Below, piece after piece: positions 1-5,803 of a stretch of 6,232 bases of DNA. The position numbers were made by a program, and so were the translations under genes. Positions within the stretch are counted from its first letter, which is position 1, and every line of letters starts with the position of its first letter. The notes under the pieces are model-generated. The model made no database searches, was not told the DNA's origin, and saw nothing but the letters and a program-made list of their open reading frames with translations. Source of the stretch: an uncultured Elusimicrobiales bacterium (GTDB taxonomy: Bacteria > Elusimicrobiota > Elusimicrobia > Elusimicrobiales > Elusimicrobiaceae); contig CAJOLM010000068.1 in the NCBI GenBank assembly GCA_905235355.1, positions 1 to 6,232 on the forward strand, in the 5' to 3' direction.

Positions 1-199
1 ATGATGGACTTATTTTAAGAGGATAAAAAGAGATTGTCTTAAATTGTTTCGGAAAACGTCGTCGGAATAGTCTCATATGTATTGAACCCTAACAGCCCCA
101 TTTTGGCCTTTTTTTAATCCCTTGTACAAAGCACTGTTTGCCCCCACCTGCGCGCTATTTCCTCCGCTATGTTTTCCACCAGGTCACCTCGCGCGCGCC
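1..199. other. Upstream intergenic stretch, no gene recognised
   Basis: I see no supported gene here. The first 18 bases read ATG ATG GAC TTA TTT TAA, which could be the tail of a gene entering from the left or chance. A T-run at 109-115 follows GGCC, but the bases before it form only a 3-bp stem, so I do not call a terminator. An open frame from 169 runs into serC, but its first 33 codons lack a ribosome binding site and lie across the serC promoter, so they are not coding. The 11-mer GCGCGCTATTT at 150-160 recurs at 3678-3688 in the other large intergenic region; it may be chance. Confidence 0.5.
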
Positions 200-225
200 T
201 GCATTTTCCCCTTGCATTTTCCCGT
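200..225 (+). repeat. 13-bp tandem duplication at the serC promoter
   Basis: Two adjacent 13-mers, TGCATTTTCCCCT (200-212) and TGCATTTTCCCGT (213-225), match at 12 of 13 positions. The last T of the first copy supplies the first T of the TTGCAT -35 hexamer at 212-217. The duplication therefore improves, or creates, the -35 box of the serC promoter. The corresponding hexamer of the first copy is CTGCAT. Confidence 0.75.
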
Positions 226-240
226 CAACAAATTTACAAT
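212..240 (+). promoter_or_regulatory. sigma70-type promoter of the serC-serA-DUF1015 operon
   Basis: A TTGCAT -35 (212-217) and a TACAAT -10 (235-240, 5 of 6 to consensus) are separated by an ideal 17 bp. Transcription would begin near 247, giving a leader of only about 20 nt, with no room for a riboswitch or attenuator. An 8-bp perfect palindrome GGTATACC (243-250) sits at the expected start point and could be an operator, though a palindrome this short can be chance. All three downstream genes are tightly packed, so this promoter probably drives the whole operon. Confidence 0.65.
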
Positions 241-267
241 ATGGTATACCGTTATAAAGGAGAGTCT

Positions 268-1431
268 ATGAACTTGGATACCAAAGATTTACCCACTTCC
301 ACTTTTACGTGCGGCCCCAGCCAGGGCCACCCTATCGTACGACAAACTCCGCTTTATCAAACCCAATTTGAACGCAGCCACCGCGCCAAGGATATTTCTA
401 CCGACGGTCTGTACAAACAAGCCACCGATAATTTGCGCCAGCTGCTGGATCTGCCCGCCGATTATACGGTTATCTTTTTTATGGGCGGTGCTACCCCGGC
501 TTTGGACGCGGTAGCCTGGAGCTTGACCAAAAATTCTATCTCCGGTTTAAGCTATGGTGCGTTTTCTAAACTGTGGTGTAAAAAAATTGCCTCGTGCCTG
601 GAAGATACCGTCATTAAAGACTTTAAAGAGCCGGCGGAAGGCTCCTTTTTCCCGGCGGAAAAACCCGATTATAATGCCAGCTTGGTGGTCCTGACCCCCA
701 ATGAAACTTCCACCGGCACGCAAATCCCGAACGAGTATTTGGAAGAAGCCTGGGCCAGCAAAGGCGAAGATACGTTGATTGCCTGGGACTGCACCTCTTG
801 CGCGGGCGGCCGCGATTTGCCGAAAAATAAATTTGATGTCATGGTGTTTTCCATGCAAAAATGTTTTGGTGTCGGCGGCGGAAGCAGCGTCATCATTTTA
901 AGCCCCAAAGCCGTGGCCCGCATTGAAGAAGCCAAAAAATTGCGCCGCATCCCCTATAGCTTGGACTTGACCGAAGCAGTAGCCAAAGCGCAAGGAAAAG
1001 TGCAAACGGTTAATACCCCCAGCACCACCAACATTTGGATGTTTAACCAAGCCGCCCAATGGATGAACGATAACGGCGGTATCAAAGCAATGGACGCGCT
1101 CTGCCGCAAACACGCCGAGTATTTGTTCAAATGGGCCGCAAGTACCGACTGGCTTAAACCCCTTGTGCCGCAGCCGGAAAACCGCTCTTACACTACAGTT
1201 ACGTTAGAGGTAACCGACCCGAAAATTGACGCCACCGCTATCAGCAACGCGCTCAAAGCTACCGGGCTGCCCAATTTGCAGGACGGTATCAAAAAATACT
1301 CCACTATCAAACAAAACTCGCTGCGTATTGCGTGCTTCCCGTTTGTGGATATTCACGGTACAGCACAATATGAGAAACTGACCCGCGCGGTAGATACCAT
1401 TGTCAAAGAACTGCGCAAGGAGAACAAATGA
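268..1431 (+). CDS. serC: Phosphoserine aminotransferase (SerC)
   Basis: A 387-residue, cytoplasmic, PLP-dependent class-V aminotransferase. It converts 3-phosphohydroxypyruvate plus glutamate to O-phosphoserine and 2-oxoglutarate, the second step of serine synthesis. Visible marks are the N-terminal TCGPSQGHP segment (residues 14-22), the cofactor-phosphate loop GGATPALDAV (73-82), LTPNETSTGT (142-151), Asp174 in AWDCTS, expected to contact the pyridine nitrogen, and the PLP lysine Lys198 in FSMQKCFGVGGG. The TPNETSTG wording and the overall N-terminus resemble the Methanosarcina-type SerC subfamily more than the E. coli type; that placement is from memory. ATG 268 was chosen because AAAGGAG (256-262) lies just upstream. 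The frame extends upstream to 169, but that stretch overlaps the promoter. The stop overlaps the serA start (ATGA), and the serA neighbour supports the assignment. Confidence 0.93.
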   Translation: MNLDTKDLPTSTFTCGPSQGHPIVRQTPLYQTQFERSHRAKDISTDGLYKQATDNLRQLLDLPADYTVIFFMGGATPALDAVAWSLTKNSISGLSYGAFSKLWCKKIASCLEDTVIKDFKEPAEGSFFPAEKPDYNASLVVLTPNETSTGTQIPNEYLEEAWASKGEDTLIAWDCTSCAGGRDLPKNKFDVMVFSMQKCFGVGGGSSVIILSPKAVARIEEAKKLRRIPYSLDLTEAVAKAQGKVQTVNTPSTTNIWMFNQAAQWMNDNGGIKAMDALCRKHAEYLFKWAASTDWLKPLVPQPENRSYTTVTLEVTDPKIDATAISNALKATGLPNLQDGIKKYSTIKQNSLRIACFPFVDIHGTAQYEKLTRAVDTIVKELRKENK

Positions 1432-2381
1432 AAATTTTAATTGCAGATAAATTCCCCGCCCATTGGACCGACGTACTAGCACAAGCCGGGCATCAAATTA
1501 CGTCTAATCCGGCACTGGACGAAACCACTCTGCCCGCCGCCATTGACGGACAAGAAATTTTAATCGTGCGCAGCACCAAAGTGCCTGCCGCCGTCATAGA
1601 CGCAGGCAAAGCACTCAAGCTCATTATCCGCGCAGGCGCCGGCACTAACACCATTGATGTCAAACACGCAGCCGAAAAAGGCGTGGCCGTGTGCAACTGC
1701 CCGGGGACCAATTCTATCGCGGTAGCGGAACTGGCTATGGGGCTAATGCTCTCTTTAGACCGCCGCATTTACCACAACACGCGGGACTTGCGCGCCGGCG
1801 TGTGGAACAAAAGCGAATATAGCAAAGCCAAAGGGATTTTTGGCCGCACGCTGGGCATTATTGGCCTGGGGCATATCGGGCGCGAAGTAGCCAAACGCGC
1901 CGAAGCGTTCGGCATGAAAATTATCGCCTATGACCCGTTTGCTTCTGACGAAGTTTTCGCCAGCGTACACGCCGCGCGCTATGCCGATATTTACACGCTG
2001 GCTGCCGACGCTGATGCCGTAACGGTGCACCTGCCCGAAACCCCGGAAACCAAAGGGGTTTTTAATAAAAAATTCTTTGACGTCTTAAAGCCGGGCGCTA
2101 TTTTTATTAATGCCGCGCGCGGCGGGTTAGTGGTAACCACCGATTTAGTAGAAGCCGTAAAAACCAAAGGGATTAAAGCGGGGCTGGACGTTTATGAAAA
2201 CGAGCCCAAAGCCGCCGACAAAACCTTTGACTTTACCCCCTTTGAAGGGGCTGAAAACATTTACGGCACGCATCACATTGGCGCGTCCACCGATCAGGCG
2301 CAAGATGCCGTGGCCGAATGTACCGTGCGCATCATTGACCACTATCAGCAAACAGGTGAATTTTTATACAAGGTGAATTAA
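1428..2381 (+). CDS. serA: D-3-phosphoglycerate dehydrogenase, short form (SerA)
   Basis: A 317-residue cytoplasmic NAD-dependent D-2-hydroxyacid dehydrogenase. It oxidises 3-phosphoglycerate to 3-phosphohydroxypyruvate, feeding SerC next door. The substrate and hinge segment RAGAGTNTIDV is at 68-78, the Rossmann motif GLGHIG at 146-151 and the NAD-ribose acid Asp169 in AYDPF. The catalytic set is Arg231 (AARGGLV), Glu259 (YENEP) and His283 (THHIGAST). The more usual wording is TPHIGAST, so residue 282 is His in place of Pro. The protein stops right after the substrate domain, with no ASB or ACT domain, so feedback inhibition by serine through an ACT domain is not expected. ATG 1428 overlaps the serC TGA by 4 bp and has AAGGAG at 1418-1423, which indicates translational coupling. 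Other 2-hydroxyacid dehydrogenases share the fold, but the operon context favours SerA. Confidence 0.92.
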   Translation: MKILIADKFPAHWTDVLAQAGHQITSNPALDETTLPAAIDGQEILIVRSTKVPAAVIDAGKALKLIIRAGAGTNTIDVKHAAEKGVAVCNCPGTNSIAVAELAMGLMLSLDRRIYHNTRDLRAGVWNKSEYSKAKGIFGRTLGIIGLGHIGREVAKRAEAFGMKIIAYDPFASDEVFASVHAARYADIYTLAADADAVTVHLPETPETKGVFNKKFFDVLKPGAIFINAARGGLVVTTDLVEAVKTKGIKAGLDVYENEPKAADKTFDFTPFEGAENIYGTHHIGASTDQAQDAVAECTVRIIDHYQQTGEFLYKVN

Positions 2382-3620
2382 ATGGCTACTGTTAAACCGT
2401 TCAAAGGATATCGTCCCACCGCCCACGCAGAGCGCGTGGCCTGCCCGCCGTACGACGTGATTAATTCCCAAGAAGCACGCGAAATGGCCGCAGGAAATGA
2501 GCTTTCCTTTTTGCACGTGGAAAAACCGGAAATTGATTTACCGGAAAGTGTGGATTTATACGACGCACAAGTGTATGCCAAAGGCAAAGAAAATTTGGAA
2601 AAGTTTATTGCCAGCGGGATTTTGAAGCAAGATGATAAACCCTGCTTTTACATTTACGCGCAAACCATGAACGGACGCACCCAGTACGGCCTGGTAGCCG
2701 CCGTATCGGCCGAAGAATATGACCAGGCCATTATTCGCCGCCACGAACTGACACGCAAGGATAAAGAAGAAGACCGCACCCGCCATGTGGATACGCTTTC
2801 TGCCACCACGGGGCCCGTGTTCTTGACCTATCCCGACGTGCCGGAAATGGACGAAAAAGTGCGCGCACTTTGCGCCACTACCCCCACCTACCAATTTACC
2901 ACGCCCGACGGTATTGGGCACACCTTGTGGGTAATGGACAATCCGCAAGATATCGCAGATGTGCAGCGGATTTTTGCCGCGCTGCCCGTGCTGTATATTG
3001 CAGACGGACATCACCGCTCGGCCTCTGCCGCCAATGTAGCGCGCAAGCGCAAAGCGGCTAACCCGCATCACACCGGGCAAGAGAGCTACAACTTTTTTCA
3101 GGCGGTGATTTTCCCTTCCAGCCAGCTGTATATTATGGATTACAACCGGTTAGTGAAGGATTTAAATGGCCTGACGCAAGCGCAATTTATGGACAAAATT
3201 GCCGAGAAATTTGACGTACTGCCCACCGGGCAAGCCCGGCCGGCGGCGCGCCACGAATTTGGTATGTATTTGGCGGGCAAATGGTACACGCTGCGCGCCA
3301 AAGAAGGCACGTATAATGCCGCCGACCCGGTGGACGCCTTGGACGTGAGCATTTTACAACAGAATTTGCTCGCGCCCGTGCTGGGCATTGGCGATCCGCG
3401 CACAGATAAGCGCATCAATTTCGTAGGCGGCATACGCGGTTTACAAGAGCTTGAAAAACGCGTGGACAGCGGCAGCTACACGGTGGCGTTTTCCATGTAT
3501 CCCACATCCATTGAAGAGCTGATGAAGGTGGCAGATGCACAACTGATTATGCCGCCCAAATCCACCTGGTTTGAGCCAAAGCTGCGCAGCGGCCTTGTGA
3601 CCTATAAATACGAAGATTAA
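2382..3620 (+). CDS. DUF1015 family protein of a serine-biosynthesis operon
   Basis: A 412-residue soluble protein with no signal peptide or membrane segment that I can see. It matches the DUF1015 family: CPPYDVI (21-27), the charged RRHELTRKDKEEDR (119-132), ADGHHRSASA (207-216), DPRTDKRINFVGG (338-350) and the C-terminal MPPKSTWFEPKLRSGL (390-405). The length is typical of the family. Family members often sit beside serA and serC, and here the ATG follows the serA stop with no gap, so the three are co-transcribed and probably coupled. The biochemical role is not known to me. The DGHHR motif recalls ParB/sulfiredoxin-fold proteins, a group that includes free-serine kinases (SerK, SbnI). A role in phosphoserine/serine conversion is therefore an attractive but unproven inference. 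No serB is visible in the window. Confidence 0.88.
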   Translation: MATVKPFKGYRPTAHAERVACPPYDVINSQEAREMAAGNELSFLHVEKPEIDLPESVDLYDAQVYAKGKENLEKFIASGILKQDDKPCFYIYAQTMNGRTQYGLVAAVSAEEYDQAIIRRHELTRKDKEEDRTRHVDTLSATTGPVFLTYPDVPEMDEKVRALCATTPTYQFTTPDGIGHTLWVMDNPQDIADVQRIFAALPVLYIADGHHRSASAANVARKRKAANPHHTGQESYNFFQAVIFPSSQLYIMDYNRLVKDLNGLTQAQFMDKIAEKFDVLPTGQARPAARHEFGMYLAGKWYTLRAKEGTYNAADPVDALDVSILQQNLLAPVLGIGDPRTDKRINFVGGIRGLQELEKRVDSGSYTVAFSMYPTSIEELMKVADAQLIMPPKSTWFEPKLRSGLVTYKYED

Positions 3621-3626
3621 ATAAAT

Positions 3627-3652
3627 CCCGGGCACCAATGCCCGGGTTTTTT
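3627..3652 (+). terminator. Rho-independent terminator of the ser operon
   Basis: A perfect 8-bp stem, CCCGGGCA / TGCCCGGG, with a CCAA loop is followed at once by six T (3647-3652). It lies 7 bp after the stop of the DUF1015 gene and closes the three-gene operon. Confidence 0.92.
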
Positions 3653-3711
3653 ATTGTTGCGCCATTTTTTACGAACCGCGCGCTATTTTTCTACCACCGA
3701 AAATTTGCTGC

Positions 3712-3742
3712 TTTACATTTTATAGGTCTTTAGACCTATAGT
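3712..3742 (+). promoter_or_regulatory. Weak candidate promoter for the nucleotidase locus
   Basis: A TTTACA -35 (3712-3717) and a TATAGT -10 (3737-3742) are 19 bp apart, longer than ideal. The palindrome at 3721-3740 fills almost the whole spacer and overlaps the -10, as an operator for a repressor or a spacer-distorting activator would. The call rests on position and hexamer likeness only. Confidence 0.3.
3721..3740. promoter_or_regulatory. Palindrome TATAGGTC-TTTA-GACCTATA, possible operator
   Basis: A perfect 8-bp inverted repeat with a 4-nt spacer. It is AT-rich at its ends and has no T-run after it, so it is not a terminator. Its dyad symmetry and its location inside a candidate promoter fit a dimeric regulator site. 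I cannot name the regulator. Confidence 0.45.
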
Positions 3743-3840
3743 TTATATGGGTACAAAAACACATAGACAGACCTTGTGGTTTTTGATAGCCTATTAATGA
3801 GGTATAAGGGTCCTATACGGGTCATCTTGATACATTTTAT

Positions 3841-3856
3841 AAGGAGAGACTACGTG
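3841..3856 (+). promoter_or_regulatory. Ribosome binding site and GTG start orphaned from the nucleotidase
   Basis: AAGGAG (3841-3846) lies 7 nt before GTG 3854. The frame from this GTG reads through both hairpins for 39 codons and stops at TAG 3971-3973, in a different frame (offset -1) from the nucleotidase. The next codons (AAA) would suit the Met-Lys beginning of a signal peptide, so this is probably the original translation start of the damaged gene. The TG of the start codon is already inside the first hairpin, which would hinder initiation. Confidence 0.55.
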
Positions 3857-3888
3857 AAACTCCCCGAGCTCTCGCTCGGGGAGTTTCA
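3855..3888. repeat. Perfect hairpin H1 (15-bp arms, 4-nt loop)
   Basis: The left arm TGAAACTCCCCGAGC (3855-3869) and right arm (3874-3888) are exact reverse complements around a TCTC loop. On the minus strand the loop reads GAGA, a GNRA tetraloop. A G-T wobble and a C-G pair can extend the stem outward by two positions. No T-run follows, so it is not a standard terminator. It starts inside the GTG start codon and abuts hairpin H2 directly. Confidence 0.95.
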
Positions 3889-3948
3889 TGAGTACCTTAC
3901 AGGACACCCCAGGCGGGAGCCTGGGGTGTCCTGTAAGGTACTCATGAA
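3885..3948. repeat. Perfect hairpin H2 (30-bp arms, 4-nt loop)
   Basis: The arms at 3885-3914 and 3919-3948 are exact reverse complements around a GGGA loop, itself a GNRA tetraloop on the plus strand. The outer 4 bp overlap the right arm of H1. Without that overlap the element is 3889-3944 with 26-bp arms, beginning TGA and ending TCA like H1. TCATGA occurs at both of its edges (3886-3891 and 3942-3947). There is no T-run after it. Its right edge coincides with the point where nucleotidase homology begins. A perfect 30-bp stem without any mismatch implies recent formation, active maintenance or an artefact. Confidence 0.95.
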
Positions 3949-5193
3949 TTTGATTTTAAAAATAATCAGGTAGCGGTTTTGTTTGACCACGCACAATTTC
4001 CCATTTTGGCAGCCAATTTCTTTATAAAAGGCACACACACTTATCCTCCGCATGTGCAGCCTTACAAAATATTTGAGGTAAACGGAGTGCGCGTCGCCGT
4101 CATTGGCTTGGCCAACAGCAAGCCCACCAAATCAGCTACCAGCTATGAATATAGTCAAAATCCGCTGCAGGATTTGGAACAAGTCTTGGCTGAAATTCAA
4201 CCGCAACAACCCAATTTAGTGGTGGTACTGGCGCATGAGCCGTTGGTTGATGAAAAACATGGAACCGAGACCTATACGCCAGAAATTGCAGAAAAATTTG
4301 CAGGACAAGTACACGTCGTACTCGGCGGTCATGCCCATGCTATCGTACAAAACAAATACATCAATAATGTGTTGTATGTGGAAAGCGATCATTATTTGCA
4401 AGGAGTCAGCAAAGTGACCATCCACGTAGATAGCTCCACCGGAAAAGTGACCGATATGCATTCGGAATTAATCCCTTTACTCGTAGAAGAAACAGGAGAA
4501 GATCCGCAAGTGAAAGCCGTGGCAGATGCTCTGCGCGAGCCGGGTGCAGATGACGTAGTAGGTGCTACCGCAGAAAAATTTGCCAAATATCCGTCCCAGG
4601 ATAACCAATTAGACTCTGCCGTCAATAACTGGATTGCAGATTTAATCCATGATTATAGCGGTGCACAAATCGGGCTACATAATAACGGAGCGTCTCGCAT
4701 AGATTTGCCTGCCGGAATCATTACCCAGCGCGATTTGTTAGAGTTGTATCCTTTTGACGATGAAATAATACAAGTCAAAATATCCGGACAATTCCTACAG
4801 GAATTAGTAGAAGAAACATTTGGTCTGTTTACGTATTCCGGCCTGACCATTTCCTACACACAAGAACCCGGCCAAAAACCGCAAATTGCCCAAATCCGTG
4901 TGGATAATAAACCGTTGCAGCCGAATAAAACATACACTTTGGCTACTAGCTCCTTTATTGCTTCCGGAGCTGAAGGAGACAAGGAAAGAGAAAAATTCTT
5001 GGAAATCCCGCAAGAAGAAAAAGTGAAAATCGGTACTAAAACAGTACATACACTAATGAAAGAAAATCTCGCAAACGGTCCTGTAGCGGCTCCCCCCACC
5101 GGACGTATTTACCAAGTATATACCAAGCAGCAAAAACGGCAACAAAAAGTCGTGAAGGAACAGCTGAAACGACAGTTTCAACCAGCCTATTGA
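3937..5193 (+). pseudogene. 5'-truncated 5'-nucleotidase / UshA-like metallophosphoesterase
   Basis: Family members are periplasmic or surface enzymes that hydrolyse nucleotides or nucleotide sugars. The open frame follows an in-frame TAA (3934-3936) and starts GTHEFDF, which aligns with the family GNHEFD motif with the metal-binding Asn read as Thr. Counting from TTG 3979 as residue 1 (404 residues), AHEP holds His86, GGHAH holds His118 and His120, and NNGASR (235-240) and IASGAEGD (327-334) belong to the C-terminal nucleotidase domain (about 193-345). The final 25 residues are basic and Gln-rich. The signal peptide, the first DxH motif and the GD motif, roughly 100 residues, are missing, so the phosphatase centre should be dead. 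The body is intact, with no internal stops. No normal start exists: TTG 3979 has no clear ribosome binding site. The upstream GTG at 3854 would need a -1 frameshift. The loss is probably recent, or an assembly error. Confidence 0.8.
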
Positions 5194-5210
5194 ATACTTT
5201 TCTCCTTCAC

Positions 5211-5243
5211 AAAAAGCTCCACGCACATAGTGTGGAGCTTTTT
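5211..5243. terminator. Terminator after the nucleotidase remnant
   Basis: A 12-bp perfect stem, AAAAAGCTCCAC / GTGGAGCTTTTT, has a 9-nt loop. It carries T-runs on both strands, so it can work in either direction. It starts 17 bp after the nucleotidase stop. Its survival fits a formerly intact transcription unit. Confidence 0.88.
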
Positions 5244-5299
5244 GTACAAAAAAAAGAGCCTGTTTTTTTCTCTTTACTACCCAGAGTCTAGCGACCCTC

Positions 5300-5329
5300 T
5301 TGCATTATTTGTGCCGGATTTGCTACAGT
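5300..5329 (+). promoter_or_regulatory. Extended -10 promoter of the dksA-like gene
   Basis: TTGCAT (5300-5305) is followed after 18 bp by TACAGT (5324-5329), preceded by TGC to give the extended -10 TGCTACAGT. The -35 hexamer is identical to that of the ser operon and the -10 differs by one base (TACAGT against TACAAT). The leader to ATG 5393 would be about 58 nt. Confidence 0.5.
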
Positions 5330-5392
5330 AAACAGACAGAGCTTATTTTATTTGCCTGATAACCGATTTGAAACAAGTAAGGAGCTCCCGTT

Positions 5393-5770
5393 ATGCTAAC
5401 TAAGAAAAACACAAAAGATGCCTTGACCGCTACAGAAATCAAGGAAATCAAAAAACATTTGGAAGCTTTGAAAAAAGATGCCGAAGCACGCCTAAAAGAC
5501 AAAAAGAATATGGATATGCCCGAAGCCGAAGTGGGCGACCCGATTGACGTGGCGGGCCAAAGCTTAGATAAAGAGATTTTGTTTGAATTATCTGGCAACT
5601 CTCATCACACGATCAGCCAGATTGAAGCTGCGTTGCGCAAAATTGAAAAAGGAATTTATGGCCGCTGCGAACTGTGCCGCCAACCTATTCCCAAAAAACG
5701 CATCAAAGCTATGCCGTTTGCGCGCTATTGCGTAAACTGCCAAACTTCCTCGGAGTCTAACCGCGGATAA
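5393..5770 (+). CDS. dksA: DksA/TraR-family zinc-finger transcription factor
   Basis: A 125-residue cytoplasmic protein. DksA proteins bind in the secondary channel of RNA polymerase and, with ppGpp, retune initiation at rRNA, amino-acid and stress promoters. Residues 10-45 are charged and helical, fitting one arm of the coiled coil. DPIDVA (49-54) matches the coiled-coil tip DPVDRA of E. coli DksA, so both functionally important aspartates are kept (Asp49, Asp52). The second helix leads to a four-cysteine zinc finger, Cys92-x2-Cys95-x17-Cys113-x2-Cys116. It is shorter than E. coli DksA (151 residues), mostly at the N-terminus, but longer than TraR. The start is set by TAAGGAG (5378-5384), 8 nt before ATG. 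It is monocistronic, with its own promoter and terminators. The gene symbol is by family; the protein could be one of several paralogues. Confidence 0.9.
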   Translation: MLTKKNTKDALTATEIKEIKKHLEALKKDAEARLKDKKNMDMPEAEVGDPIDVAGQSLDKEILFELSGNSHHTISQIEAALRKIEKGIYGRCELCRQPIPKKRIKAMPFARYCVNCQTSSESNRG

Positions 5771-5776
5771 CCGATT

Positions 5777-5803
5777 CCCCCGGCTATCAAACTGGGGGTT
5801 TTT
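5777..5803 (+). terminator. First terminator after dksA
   Basis: A stem of CCCCCGG (5777-5783) with CTGGGGG (5792-5798), including one G-T wobble, is followed by five T (5799-5803). It begins 7 bp after the dksA stop. Confidence 0.8.

Larger units (their letters stand above)
3653..3840 (+). other. Leader region before the hairpin pair, no gene recognised
   Basis: No supported gene lies between the ser operon terminator and the ribosome binding site at 3841. An open frame from GTG 3776 has no ribosome binding site and no recognisable protein character, and it merely reads into the hairpins. The stretch holds the 11-mer GCGCGCTATTT (3678-3688, also at 150-160), a weak candidate promoter and the 3721-3740 palindrome. 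No segment resembles the missing N-terminus of the downstream nucleotidase. Confidence 0.5.

Noticed and set aside
95..115. Terminator before the ser operon (GGCC plus T-run)
   Set aside because: Only about 3 bp of stem can be formed upstream of the T-run.
169..267. 33-codon N-terminal extension of serC
   Set aside because: It overlaps the promoter and tandem repeat, has no ribosome binding site, and adds no family-like sequence; ATG 268 has AAAGGAG.
240..267. Riboswitch or attenuator in the serC leader
   Set aside because: The leader is only about 20 nt from the predicted transcription start.
2556..3080. 174-codon minus-strand ORF
   Set aside because: Antisense shadow of the DUF1015 gene, Gly/His/Val-rich with no domain features.
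3855..3948. Hairpin pair as terminators, integron attC site or CRISPR repeats
   Set aside because: There is no T-run after either stem. The fully paired arms lack the unpaired bases and core sites of attC, and there are no regular spacers or repeated unit array.
3776..3973. 65-codon plus-strand ORF crossing the hairpins
   Set aside because: The 3776 start has no ribosome binding site, and its protein sequence in the second half is simply the translation of palindromic DNA. Only the internal GTG 3854 with its ribosome binding site is of interest, as a relic start.
3854..3973. Translational bypassing (hop) over the hairpins
   Set aside because: Skipping the hairpins would not restore the protein, because no upstream sequence encodes the missing N-terminal domain, and removing the 90-bp pair keeps the frame out of register with the nucleotidase.
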